A stretch of DNA of 64,000 bases from Candidatus Aalborgiella aggregata (GTDB lineage Bacteria; Pseudomonadota; Gammaproteobacteria; Burkholderiales; Burkholderiaceae_C): contig JADIYY010000004.1 of NCBI GenBank assembly GCA_016705065.1, positions 136,192 through 200,191 on the forward strand. The letters run 5' to 3'. Shown in pieces: positions 18,303-26,569 of this stretch. How positions within the stretch are numbered: position 1 is the stretch's first letter; each line of letters opens with the position of its first letter. The notes under the pieces are model-generated. The model was not told the origin of the DNA, did no database searches, and saw only the letters and a list, made by a program, of their open reading frames with translations. The position numbers and the translations under genes were made by a program.

Positions 18303-19201
18303 ACGCCAAGATTGATATTCCCCCTAACCACATCGATGCTTTCATAGATGCGTTGTGGTTAGAGGATGGATTATCTAAAAATACATTAGAGGCTTATCGG
18401 CGAGATTTATCCCAGTTTGCTCAATTTTTAGCGATTTCTGGTCTGTCCATAGACAACGCTTTAGAGCTGAACATCAACGCTTATTTCTCAGACAAACACA
18501 GCAGCACCAAAGCCACTTCAGCCAACCGCCGTTTAACTGTTTTCAAAAGGTACTACAGGTGGTTGTTACGTGAGCGAAAAATCAACGCTGACCCCACTCT
18601 GAAAATCCAAGCCGCTAAGCAAGCGTTGCGCGTCCCTAAAACAATGACCGAAGCGCAGGTAGAGGCATTGCTCGCTGCCCCCAACACCGATACGCCCTTG
18701 GGTTTGCGCGACCGCACCATGCTGGAGCTGATGTACGCCAGCGGCTTGCGTGTCAGCGAGTTGGTATCGTTAAAAATCATTCACCTTTCTATGAATGAAG
18801 GTGTCTTACGCGTATTTGGCAAAGGCAACAAAGAACGCATTGTTCCGTTTGGTGAGGTGGCTAGGCTTTGGATAGAGCGCTATCTGGCTGCCAGTCGATC
18901 AGAGATATTGACGGGCAAGCAAACGCCAGATTTGTTCGTCACGCATTTGGGTAGTGGTATGACGCGTGTGATGTTTTGGATGATCGTTAAAAAACATGCT
19001 TTCACTGCACAGATTACTTCTGCTCTGTCGCCGCACACCTTGCGCCATGCGTTTGCCACCCACCTGCTGAACCACGGTGCAGACTTGCGAGCGGTGCAGC
19101 TGCTTTTAGGGCATTCTGACATTTCAACCACCACCATTTATACCCATGTGGCTCGCGAGCGCTTGAAATCGATACATGCACAGCACCACCCGCGTGGTTG
19201 A
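18299..19201 (+). CDS. xerD: Site-specific tyrosine recombinase XerD
   Basis: Chromosome-dimer resolution recombinase acting at dif with XerC. The 300 residues have an N-terminal SAM-like core-binding domain (about 10-95) and a catalytic domain. The catalytic residues are visible: R151 (GLRVSE), K175 (GKGNKER), H246 and R249 (HTLRHAFATHLL), H272 (LLGHSDISTTTIYTHV) and nucleophile Y281. The start is a TTG whose last bases overlap the stop of the Bug gene. XerC and XerD are hard to separate by eye; the YASGLRVSELVSL and LRHAFATHLLNHGADLR wording favours XerD. Confidence 0.92.
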   Translation: MNAKIDIPPNHIDAFIDALWLEDGLSKNTLEAYRRDLSQFAQFLAISGLSIDNALELNINAYFSDKHSSTKATSANRRLTVFKRYYRWLLRERKINADPTLKIQAAKQALRVPKTMTEAQVEALLAAPNTDTPLGLRDRTMLELMYASGLRVSELVSLKIIHLSMNEGVLRVFGKGNKERIVPFGEVARLWIERYLAASRSEILTGKQTPDLFVTHLGSGMTRVMFWMIVKKHAFTAQITSALSPHTLRHAFATHLLNHGADLRAVQLLLGHSDISTTTIYTHVARERLKSIHAQHHPRG

Positions 19202-19333
19202 AGGAGCTTATTGAAGCGCTTTGTATTTAATTTCAAGCCTGAAAGTGACATTTCACAAAATACGTACGCCTGATACTCAGCGCTGCCATTAATATCGTAG
19301 GCAAGCCATTTCAAAAACTAAAGGAGATCCAAA

Positions 19334-20479
19334 ATGACCGTCGTAACCAATATAGAAGACCTACGCGTACTTGCCAAGAAACGTGTGCCGCGCATGTTTT
19401 ATGACTACGCCGATTCAGGCTCATGGACTGAAGGCACTTACCGTGCCAATGAAGCTGATTTTCAAAGCATCAAACTGCGCCAACGTGTAGCGGTCAATAT
19501 GGAAAACCGTAGCACAGCGGTAAAGATGATTGGCATAGACGCCAAAATGCCTGTTGCCATTGCACCTGTGGGTTTGACAGGCATGCAGCATGCGGATGGC
19601 GAAATTTTGGCTGCCAAAGCGGCTGAAAAATTTGGCATTCCTTTCATCTTATCAACCATGAGCATTTGCTCTATGGAAGATGTAGCTGCCAACACCACGG
19701 CCCCATTTTGGTACCAGTTGTACATGATGCGGGATCGCGATGCCATGGTGGCGATGATTGAACGCGCCCGCAAAGCCGGTTGCACCGCATTGGTGTTGAC
19801 ACTCGATTTACAAGTGATTGGACAGCGCCACAAAGATTTGAAAAACGGCTTGACTGCTCCACCCAAACCCACTTTGGCGAACATGATTAATTTGGCCACC
19901 AAATTACCTTGGTGTTTGGGCATGTTGGGTACACGCCGTCATTCGTTTGGCAATTTGGTTGGGCATGTCAAAGGCGTGAGTGACATGCGCTCTTTGTCCG
20001 CTTGGACCAACGAACAATTTGACCCACGTTTGTCGTGGGAAGATGTGGCTTGGGTAAAAGCACAATGGGGTGGCAAGTTAATTTTGAAAGGCATTCAAGA
20101 TGTGGAAGATGCCAAATTGGCTGTATTAAGCGGTGCTGACGCCATTGTGGTGAGCAACCACGGCGGCCGCCAATTGGACGGCGCACAGTCCAGCATCAAA
20201 GCATTGCCACCGATTGTTGAAGCCGTTGGCGACAAAATTGAAGTGTGGATGGACGGTGGCATTCGCTCTGGGCAAGATGTGTTGAAAGCATGGGCGCTCG
20301 GTGCTAAGGGCACCATGATTGGGCGTTCTTGGTTGTACGGATTGGGCGCGATGGGCGAAGCGGGTGTGACCAAAGCTTTGCAAATTATTCACAAAGAGCT
20401 GGACATCACCATGGCGTTTTGCGGACACACCAACATCAACAATGTTGACAAAGGCATTCTGCTGCCCGGGACGTTTTGA
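19334..20479 (+). CDS. FMN-dependent alpha-hydroxy-acid (L-lactate) dehydrogenase, LldD-like
   Basis: Flavoenzyme of the LldD/glycolate-oxidase family that oxidises L-2-hydroxy acids, most likely L-lactate to pyruvate feeding the respiratory chain. The 381 residues include FYDYADSGSWTEGTYRAN near the N-terminus, the FMN-binding MPVAIAPVGLTGMQ, and the active-site SNHGGRQLDGA with catalytic H276. The C-terminal MDGGIRSGQDVLKAWALGA binds the flavin phosphate. A near-ideal AAGGAG precedes the ATG. It stands alone, so the substrate is an inference. Confidence 0.9.
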   Translation: MTVVTNIEDLRVLAKKRVPRMFYDYADSGSWTEGTYRANEADFQSIKLRQRVAVNMENRSTAVKMIGIDAKMPVAIAPVGLTGMQHADGEILAAKAAEKFGIPFILSTMSICSMEDVAANTTAPFWYQLYMMRDRDAMVAMIERARKAGCTALVLTLDLQVIGQRHKDLKNGLTAPPKPTLANMINLATKLPWCLGMLGTRRHSFGNLVGHVKGVSDMRSLSAWTNEQFDPRLSWEDVAWVKAQWGGKLILKGIQDVEDAKLAVLSGADAIVVSNHGGRQLDGAQSSIKALPPIVEAVGDKIEVWMDGGIRSGQDVLKAWALGAKGTMIGRSWLYGLGAMGEAGVTKALQIIHKELDITMAFCGHTNINNVDKGILLPGTF

Positions 20480-20539
20480 TGGTTTGCGCTAATATGGCGA
20501 TGTTTGGAATCAAACCGTTACCATGAAAGTGCAAACCCC

Positions 20540-20770
20540 ATGATCAAGCTGAACAAATTTCTCATTGCATGCCTGTGTTTAGGTGTGGCCTCATTGGCAA
20601 CAACGCCTGTACATGCAGCGAAGAAGAAAAAAGCAAAAACGACCCGCACCGCCAAACCCAAAATGGACCAAGGTTCAGGAGAGACGACTAAAGAACGTGA
20701 ACGCCGTTTGCTGCGCGAATGCCGTGGTCGTCCCAATGCGGGCGCTTGCGAGGGCTTCACGCGCGGCTAG
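20540..20770 (+). CDS. Small secreted basic protein of unknown function
   Basis: A 76-residue product from the ATG at 20540. It has a clear Sec signal peptide (KFLIACLCLGVASLATTPVHA) followed by a Lys-rich stretch (AKKKKAKTTR). The C-terminal module ERRLLRECRGRPNAGACEGF has two Cys that could pair. I do not recognise a named family; short Burkholderiales periplasmic proteins of this style are common. The stop codon is inside the first of three tandem hairpins. Confidence 0.65.
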   Translation: MIKLNKFLIACLCLGVASLATTPVHAAKKKKAKTTRTAKPKMDQGSGETTKERERRLLRECRGRPNAGACEGFTRG

Positions 20771-20856
20771 TAGAGCTGCGCGCTCCTAATCTCAGCGCGG
20801 CTAGATGAGCCGTGCGTTTCTGGTTTTAGCGCGGCTAAGAAAGCTGCACGTTTTAA
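20761..20856. repeat. Three tandem ~34-bp hairpin repeats
   Basis: Units begin at 20761, 20795 and 20829 with GCGCGGCTA, each followed by a complementary GAGCTGCGC-like segment. Each can fold as a short stem and is followed by T-rich sequence. They lie between the convergent small secreted protein and the ABC receptor gene and may act as a bidirectional terminator. The copies have diverged in loops but keep the stems. Confidence 0.7.
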
Positions 20857-20876
20857 GCGTATTTCAATCGTTTGTG

Positions 20877-22157
20877 TCAAAGTGGTTTTGCCATCTTGCA
20901 AGTCGTCGGCAATTCCGCTGCCTTGGCACTGATTTGCTTCATGACTTTAAAGCCATAGCCTGAACCTTCCACATCAAACTTCACGCCAGGTGCGCCCTGC
21001 TTATCCATCAAGCCCACCACCAAGGGCTGTTGAAATTGATGGTCAGCGGCTCGCATCTCCCCAGTTTGAGTATAAAAAGTGACCTTAGCCGTCGTCAATG
21101 CTGCCTGAATTGCTATAATATTAATAGCATTTGATTGATTGCTCAATATGGTTTTGTTGGCCGCTTGAGATAAGGCTTCCATCATCAGCTGCATGCGCAT
21201 GTGTACATAGTCGTCTGCTGGGTTGGGGAAACGCGCTTTAAAAGCTTGGTAGAACGCTTCACTTCCCGCGGTGGGCACATTCGGTAGCCAGTCTGCCACT
21301 GCCACCACTTTGCCCACACCGGCATCGCCAATCGCGGCGGGTGCGCCCAGTGCATTGCCAAAGAAAGTGTAAAACTTGCCTTCATAGCCCACATCTTTGG
21401 CAGCTTTCACCAGCAAGGTCAAATCGTTGCCAAAATTACCAGTGAGCACCGCTTGCGCACCCGTAGCTTTGATTTTGGCGGCATAGGGCAAAAAGTCTTT
21501 GATGCGACCAATCGGGTGCAGCTCTTCCCCCACAATGACCACATCAGGGCGTTGCAAAGCCAATTGCCGCTTGGCTTCTTTGGCTACCGCATGACCAAAA
21601 CTGTAATCTTGCCCAATGATGTAGATGCTTTTCAAAGCGGTGTCCTCTTTCAACACTTCGACCAACGCCTTCATGCGCATGTCCACGTGCGCGTCAAACC
21701 GAAAATGCCAAGGGCTGCACTTTTCATTGGTGAGTGCAGGGTCAATGGCAGAGTAGTTCAAAAATAAAACGCGTTTGCTAGGTTCACGTTCATTGTGCTT
21801 GTTGATGGCATCAATCAAAACAGCCGCCACAGCGGAAGAATTACCCTGCATGATGATGTGCGCACCATCGTCTATGGCAGAGCGCAGCGCCGATGTGGCT
21901 TCTTCGCTTTGCCCTTTGCTGTCGTAGCGCTTCAATTCAAACTTCACACCACCCTTGGTAGCAGCACGCGCGTTCACACGTTCAGTCGCCCACAACAAAT
22001 TGCGGTACACCGCTTCACCCGTGTTGCCAAATGGACCACTCAAACTTTCGATCATGGCAATTTTCAATGTGGCAGGCACCGATTTGCTTTGTGCAGTAGC
22101 GTAAAAAGTTGTTACGAGGAAAATGAAAGATAGAAAGAATCTGAAAATTAATTGCAT
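20877..22157 (-). CDS. ABC transporter substrate-binding protein (LivK-like, type 1 fold)
   Basis: Periplasmic receptor of the branched-chain amino acid/amide family. The 426 residues have a signal peptide (FFLSFIFLVTTFYATAQ), then LKIAMIESLSGPFGNTGEAVYRN, the typical first strand and ligand loop. YIIGQDYSFGHAVAKEAKRQL marks the second lobe. No permease or ATPase genes are adjacent. Residues about 343-352 (N-A-I-N-I-I-A-I-Q-A) are encoded by a partial copy of the dispersed palindromic element. The ligand is unknown. It lies downstream of tsaD on the same strand, about 70 nt away. Confidence 0.88.
   Translation of the reverse strand: MQLIFRFFLSFIFLVTTFYATAQSKSVPATLKIAMIESLSGPFGNTGEAVYRNLLWATERVNARAATKGGVKFELKRYDSKGQSEEATSALRSAIDDGAHIIMQGNSSAVAAVLIDAINKHNEREPSKRVLFLNYSAIDPALTNEKCSPWHFRFDAHVDMRMKALVEVLKEDTALKSIYIIGQDYSFGHAVAKEAKRQLALQRPDVVIVGEELHPIGRIKDFLPYAAKIKATGAQAVLTGNFGNDLTLLVKAAKDVGYEGKFYTFFGNALGAPAAIGDAGVGKVVAVADWLPNVPTAGSEAFYQAFKARFPNPADDYVHMRMQLMMEALSQAANKTILSNQSNAINIIAIQAALTTAKVTFYTQTGEMRAADHQFQQPLVVGLMDKQGAPGVKFDVEGSGYGFKVMKQISAKAAELPTTCKMAKPL
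21102..21129 (-). repeat. Dispersed palindromic element, partial copy B (inside ABC receptor gene)
   Basis: The first ~28 bp of the element in sense orientation: TGCTAT hairpin, ATAGCA, then ATTCAGGCA. The remainder is absent. It is read in the same frame as the copies in tesA and mlaA. The match is short, so it is less certain than the others. Confidence 0.55.
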
Positions 22158-22226
22158 GAAATAAAGAATCTAAAGAAAAAATGATTCGCAATAATTTGCG
22201 ATAAGACAAATACAAGAATGATGGAT

Positions 22227-23279
22227 TTACAAGGTATCCAACGGCCAACGCGGCTTCACGTCAAAAGCGTAATCAGTGTTTGCCATTTGTTGTCCACTTT
22301 GCAAGCGCATGGCGGCGGCATAGGCAATCATCGCACCGTTATCTGTGCACCAAGCCAGCTCGGGGTAATGCACCCGCACACCTGTTAAAGCACACACCGC
22401 ATTCAATTGCTGACGCAGCTTTTGGTTGGCACCCACACCACCTGCCACCACCAAGCGTTTCAAACCGGTTTGTTTCAATGCGGTGGTCGATTTGCGCACC
22501 AACACATCCACAATGGCGGCTTGGGTGGAGGCCGCTAAATCAGCCAACAATTGTTTTGCGAATTGTTCAACTGGCACGCCCTGCTCTTGTACCAATTTTT
22601 GAATTTGCACCAGCACCGCCGTTTTCAAACCCGCAAATGAAAAGTTCAAATCACCACTGTGTAGCAGTGGGCGTGGCAGTTGAAATGCTTTTTCATTCCC
22701 GCCAGTCGCCAACTTCGCCAAACCCGCACCACCCGGATATGGCAAGCCCATCAGCTTGGCCGATTTATCAAAAGCTTCGCCCGCCGCATCGTCCACGCTT
22801 TCTCCCAACAATTCGTAGCTACCCACACCATCCACCCGCATCAACTGCGTGTGCCCGCCTGATACCAAGAGTGCCACGAACGGAAATTGCGGTGGATCGC
22901 TGCTCAAAAATGGCGACAACAAATGTCCCTCTAAATGGTGCACACCCAAAACGGGCTTGCCCAAAGCGGCGCCCAAAGCGCATGCCGCTCCTGAACCCAC
23001 CAACAAAGCACCCGCAAGACCAGGTCCTTTGGTATAGGCCACCACATCCACATCATGCAATTGAAGACCAGATTTATTCAGCGCTTGCTGGGTCAAGGGC
23101 AACACACGCCGAATATGGTCGCGACTGGCCAGCTCTGGCACCACACCTCCAAATGCTTGGTGCATTTCAATTTGGCTGTGCAATGCATCCGCCAACAACA
23201 CAGGTAAGCCCGCTTCATGGGTTTGCACAATCGCCACACCCGTCTCGTCGCAGCTCGATTCGATTCCTAAAATAATCAT
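22227..23279 (-). CDS. tsaD: tRNA N6-threonylcarbamoyladenosine transferase TsaD
   Basis: Transfers threonylcarbamoyl from TC-AMP to A37 of ANN-decoding tRNAs, with TsaB and TsaE. The 350 residues start MIILGIESSCDETGVAIV and include the metal-binding HxxxH (H115 and H119 in HHLEGHLLSP). VALLVSGGHTQLM, the SFAGLKTAV segment and the C-terminal CTDNGAMIAYA are all hallmark ASKHA-fold motifs. Length matches E. coli TsaD closely. No Shine-Dalgarno is evident. Confidence 0.96.
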   Translation of the reverse strand: MIILGIESSCDETGVAIVQTHEAGLPVLLADALHSQIEMHQAFGGVVPELASRDHIRRVLPLTQQALNKSGLQLHDVDVVAYTKGPGLAGALLVGSGAACALGAALGKPVLGVHHLEGHLLSPFLSSDPPQFPFVALLVSGGHTQLMRVDGVGSYELLGESVDDAAGEAFDKSAKLMGLPYPGGAGLAKLATGGNEKAFQLPRPLLHSGDLNFSFAGLKTAVLVQIQKLVQEQGVPVEQFAKQLLADLAASTQAAIVDVLVRKSTTALKQTGLKRLVVAGGVGANQKLRQQLNAVCALTGVRVHYPELAWCTDNGAMIAYAAAMRLQSGQQMANTDYAFDVKPRWPLDTL

Positions 23280-23360
23280 GACTAGAGTTTAACGGACGGC
23301 ATAAATGGTTGATATGGCATGCTAAATTCGACAACTTAACAGAGTTCAGTATCACAACCC

Positions 23361-24002
23361 ATGTCCACCGCCATTGCATCTGCGTTTATTTCCGGCTTCC
23401 TTACCAGCTTGGCACTTATTGTTCCCATTGGTGCGCAAAACGCATTTGTGTTGAAGCTGGGATTGATGCGGCAGCATGTGCTGGTGATTGCCCTCTTGTG
23501 TGGCCTCATGGATGCCGTTTTGATTTTGCTAGGCGTGAGCTTGGCCAGCACGTTGGCAGGGGCGACGGCTGGGCAATATGCTTGGGTTTTGTTGACGGTG
23601 AAATATGTGGGTGTGGCATTTTTGGTGGCTTACGGGTTTCGCGCTTTCAGGGCAGCCTACCGGCATGCACAGCCGATGGCAGAAACACCGCTGAACCAAA
23701 ACATTGCTTTGAAATCGGCCGTTCTCACCGCACTGGGATTCACACTGCTTAACCCACATGTTTACCTGGACACCGTGCTTTTGATTGGCGGCATCAGCGT
23801 GCAATTTAAACCACATGAATATGAATACGCGATAGGCGCATTAACGGCATCCATCACTTGGTTTTTAATGTTGGGATTTGGCGCCAGACTGCTCACACCA
23901 CTGTTCGCCAAAGCGCGCACTTGGATGGTATTAGAAGCCGTGATTGGTCTATTGATGTGGAGCATCGCCTACCAAATTTGGCACATGCCTCTGTCAGTTT
24001 GA
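23361..24002 (+). CDS. LysE/ArgO-family amino-acid exporter
   Basis: Predicted exporter of basic amino acids. The 213 residues have about six membrane segments. The family signatures are LALIVPIGAQNAFVLKLGL near the N-terminus and LGFTLLNPHVYLDTVLLIGG in the middle, with the NPHVYLDT motif shared by LysE and ArgO. It stands alone, divergent from tsaD. No LysR-type ArgP gene is adjacent. Its 3' end is followed by an intergenic copy of the dispersed element. Confidence 0.92.
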   Translation: MSTAIASAFISGFLTSLALIVPIGAQNAFVLKLGLMRQHVLVIALLCGLMDAVLILLGVSLASTLAGATAGQYAWVLLTVKYVGVAFLVAYGFRAFRAAYRHAQPMAETPLNQNIALKSAVLTALGFTLLNPHVYLDTVLLIGGISVQFKPHEYEYAIGALTASITWFLMLGFGARLLTPLFAKARTWMVLEAVIGLLMWSIAYQIWHMPLSV

Positions 24003-24018
24003 ACACAAACGCTCAATA

Positions 24019-24085
24019 TGCTATATATTTAATAGCAATATAGGCAATCAATACGCCGGGTACAGCCTAATTTTTTATATATTTT
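24019..24085 (+). repeat. Dispersed ~67-bp palindromic element, copy C (intergenic)
   Basis: A full-length copy: TGCTAT/ATAGCA hairpin, TAGGCAATCAATACGCC, TACAGCC, then a T-rich tail with TATATATTTTC. It lies between the convergent lysE-like and garR-like genes, where it could serve as a bidirectional terminator. In the frame used by coding copies it contains the stop TAG. Confidence 0.85.
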
Positions 24086-24096
24086 CTTGATTTCAC

Positions 24097-25002
24097 TTAT
24101 CGCAGTCGCTTCAGCAAGCTGGAAGTGTCCCAGCGCTGGCCGCCCATAGCTTGTACATCGGCATAGAACTGGTCAACCAACGCAGTGACTGGTAAGCGTG
24201 CGCCGTTGCGTTTGGCTTCATCGAGCAACAAGCCCAAATCTTTGCGCATCCAATCGACTGCAAAGCCAAAATCAAATTTATCAGCCACCATGGTTTTGCC
24301 GCGGTTGTCCAATTGCCAGCTTTGTGCTGCGCCTTTGCCAATCACATCCAGCACCAGGTTCATATCCAAACCCGCTTTTTGACCAAAGGCAATGGCTTCA
24401 GCCAAGCCCTGCACCAAGCCGGCAATGCAAATTTGGTTCACCATCTTGGTCAGTTGCCCCGCGCCCGCTTCGCCCATGCGCGTGAAAGCACGTGAGAACG
24501 CTATGCCTGTGGCTTGTGCGGCGTCAAATGCTGCTTGATCGCCACCGCACATCACGGTCAACAAGCCGTTCTGTGCACCAGCTTGTCCGCCCGATACCGG
24601 TGCATCGACAAAATGCAAGCCTGCCGCTTTGGCTGCCGCATACAGTTCACGCGCCACATTGGCCGATGCGGTGGTGTGATCTACCAAGATGGCGCCTTTT
24701 TTCATGCCCGCAAAAGCACCATCGTTGCCTAAGACCACGCTGCGCAAATCATCGTCATTGCCCACGCAGCAAAACACAATATCGGCATCTTGCACGGCAG
24801 CTTGGGGTGTGGTGCCATGTTTAGAACCCGCATATTCACTACAAAACGCCAGTGATTTGGCAGCTGTGCGGTTGTACACCGTGACGCTGTGCCCTGCCAA
24901 ATGCAAGTGCCCAGCCATGGGGTAGCCCATGACGCCCAAGCCTAGGAAGGCTACTTTATGGGCTGGTGATTGTTCATAAGTTTTCGGGTTAGTTGATGCC
25001 AT
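24097..25002 (-). CDS. NAD(P)-dependent 3-hydroxyisobutyrate/tartronate-semialdehyde reductase-like
   Basis: Beta-hydroxyacid dehydrogenase family member (MmsB/GarR/GlxR). The 301 residues show the Rossmann motif GLGVMGYPMAGHL, the substrate motif FVDAPVSGGQAGAQNGLLTVMCGG, and LTKMVNQI with the catalytic Lys. LDMNLVLDVIGKGAAQSW follows in the all-helical C-terminal domain. The true substrate (3-hydroxyisobutyrate, tartronate semialdehyde or another) cannot be read. It is 69 nt downstream of the ybbA-like gene on the same strand. Confidence 0.9.
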   Translation of the reverse strand: MASTNPKTYEQSPAHKVAFLGLGVMGYPMAGHLHLAGHSVTVYNRTAAKSLAFCSEYAGSKHGTTPQAAVQDADIVFCCVGNDDDLRSVVLGNDGAFAGMKKGAILVDHTTASANVARELYAAAKAAGLHFVDAPVSGGQAGAQNGLLTVMCGGDQAAFDAAQATGIAFSRAFTRMGEAGAGQLTKMVNQICIAGLVQGLAEAIAFGQKAGLDMNLVLDVIGKGAAQSWQLDNRGKTMVADKFDFGFAVDWMRKDLGLLLDEAKRNGARLPVTALVDQFYADVQAMGGQRWDTSSLLKRLR

Positions 25003-25070
25003 GATGTTGGTGTCTTTTTAGTTGGTGATTGAGAAAGTGGTTTGAAATATGGTTTAAGTAGGTATTTAAC

Positions 25071-25754
25071 TCATGCGTGCGTCATGCTTGCAATCTGACC
25101 CGCTTCGATGGTGATGCTGCGTTCACAGCGGGCTGCGATAGCAGGGTCGTGCGTCACCAGAACCAAAGTCGTCCCCTGTTCGGCATTCAAATCAAACATC
25201 AGCTTCATGATGGTTTCGCCGGTGGCGTGGTCCAAGCTGCCGGTGGGTTCATCGGCCAAAAGCACACTGGGCTGCACCACAAATGCACGTGCCAAGGCGA
25301 CACGCTGCTGCTCGCCACCGCTCAATGTTTTGGGGTAAGCGTGCAAACGGCTGCTTAAACCGACGCGCTCCAGCATGTCAATCGCCATCTTTTTGGCGTC
25401 TTTGCGACCCGCCAACTCCAAGGGCAGCATCACGTTTTCTAGGGCGCTGTAATTGGCCATCAATTGAAAACTTTGAAACACAAAACCCATGGCTTGCGCA
25501 CGCAACGCGGCGCGCGCGTCTTCATTCACCGCAAAAATATCTTGCCCACGCAAGCGAACTGTACCGCTGCTAGGTGTGTCCAAGCCCGCTATGATGGACA
25601 ATAAGGTACTTTTGCCTGAACCCGATGCGCCCACAATGGCGCAAGTTTCTTTGGCAAACAATTGGAAATGAATATCGCGCAAAATGTTGAGCGTGCCAGT
25701 CGAATCTGTCACTGACTTGCACACATGCTCTACCGAAATAATGGACTCACTCAT
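25071..25754 (-). CDS. ybbA: ABC transporter ATP-binding protein, YbbA/LolD-like
   Basis: ATPase of a MacB/LolCDE-type ABC system. From the ATG at 25754 it has 227 residues with Walker A GASGSGKST, the Q-loop FVFQSFQLM, signature LSGGEQQRVALARAF and Walker B LLADEPTGSLD. The ORF continues 26 codons upstream, but that extension reads into the divergent gene and lacks family similarity. The gene is divergent from and abuts the tesA-like gene, the arrangement known for ybbA/tesA in E. coli. The YbbP-type permease is not present here. Confidence 0.9.
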   Translation of the reverse strand: MSESIISVEHVCKSVTDSTGTLNILRDIHFQLFAKETCAIVGASGSGKSTLLSIIAGLDTPSSGTVRLRGQDIFAVNEDARAALRAQAMGFVFQSFQLMANYSALENVMLPLELAGRKDAKKMAIDMLERVGLSSRLHAYPKTLSGGEQQRVALARAFVVQPSVLLADEPTGSLDHATGETIMKLMFDLNAEQGTTLVLVTHDPAIAARCERSITIEAGQIASMTHA

Positions 25755-26556
25755 GCAGTTACTTTCAAAATGGATGGCTTCAAGTTTAACCACTCGCTTG
25801 GCAGTTGGTTTGCTTTTTGCTGTCTTTGCCAATCAACCCAGCTACAGCAAAACACAAACCGTCAAAATTTTGGTGATGGGCGACTCCATCAGTGCAGAGT
25901 ATGGCTTAAAACGCGGCACAGGTTGGGTGGCTTTGTTGGAAAGCCGCATGGCTGAATCGGTCAATTGGAATGAGAAACCCAAAGCTAGCAGCAAGAATGC
26001 ACAAAATGCTACGAATATAATAGCACCTCAGGCAATTAATACGCCGCCTACAGGCCAAAATAGCATCAAATTATTACCAAACTTCAGTATCGTGAATGCC
26101 AGCATCAGCGGTGAAACCACTGCCGGCGGGCGATCACGTTTGGCGGCATTATTGACGCTGCACAAGCCCAGCCATGTCATCATAGAACTGGGGGCAAACG
26201 ATGCTTTACGAGGACTGCCGGTCGCAGCGGCGCAAAGCAATTTGAATGCCATGACGCAAATGGCACTTCAATCAGGCGCCAAAGTTTTGATTGTGGGCAT
26301 GCAGATTCCACCCAACTATGGGCAAGATTACACCCAGCAATTCAGCGCTGTATTTGGCAATGTGGTGAAAGCCAATCAAAGCGCAAAAACCAAAACGAAT
26401 AACGCTGTTGCGTTGGTGCCATTTATGCTCAAAGGCGTTGCAGATTCACCAGAATACCTCAAGCTGTTTCAAGCGGATCGCATTCACCCAACCGAATCCG
26501 CGCAACTGCAAATTTTGAACAATGTGTGGGTTGTGTTGCTCAAACAATTGAATTAA
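25753..26556 (+). CDS. tesA: SGNH-hydrolase, TesA-like arylesterase/lysophospholipase
   Basis: Periplasmic esterase/acyl thioesterase of the GDSL/SGNH family. From the ATG at 25753 it has 267 residues: a signal peptide, the nucleophile motif GDSISAEYG (S45), VNASISGETTAGG for the oxyanion Gly, ELGANDALRG with the block III Asn, and DRIHPT with the catalytic Asp-His. Between the first helix and the second strand lies an extra segment, of which residues 85-102 come from the dispersed element. ATGs at 25741 and 25774 are alternatives. The start shares CATG with the start of the divergent ybbA. Confidence 0.88.
   Translation: MQLLSKWMASSLTTRLAVGLLFAVFANQPSYSKTQTVKILVMGDSISAEYGLKRGTGWVALLESRMAESVNWNEKPKASSKNAQNATNIIAPQAINTPPTGQNSIKLLPNFSIVNASISGETTAGGRSRLAALLTLHKPSHVIIELGANDALRGLPVAAAQSNLNAMTQMALQSGAKVLIVGMQIPPNYGQDYTQQFSAVFGNVVKANQSAKTKTNNAVALVPFMLKGVADSPEYLKLFQADRIHPTESAQLQILNNVWVVLLKQLN
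26007..26056 (+). repeat. Dispersed palindromic element, copy D (inside tesA)
   Basis: Matches the first ~50 bp: TGCTAC hairpin, ATAGCA, CCTCAGGCAATTAATACG, CCGCCTACAGG. It then diverges, with only weak resemblance to about 26075. It is in sense orientation, read in the same frame as copies B and E. The stop present in intergenic copy C at this position is CAG here. Confidence 0.75.
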
Positions 26557-26569
26557 TAATCCTTCAACC

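Noticed and set aside
22280..23275. A 331-codon open frame on the plus strand opposite tsaD.
   Set aside because: Composition is low-complexity His/Pro/Arg-rich, there is no recognisable domain, and the opposite strand is an unmistakable TsaD. It is a codon-usage shadow.
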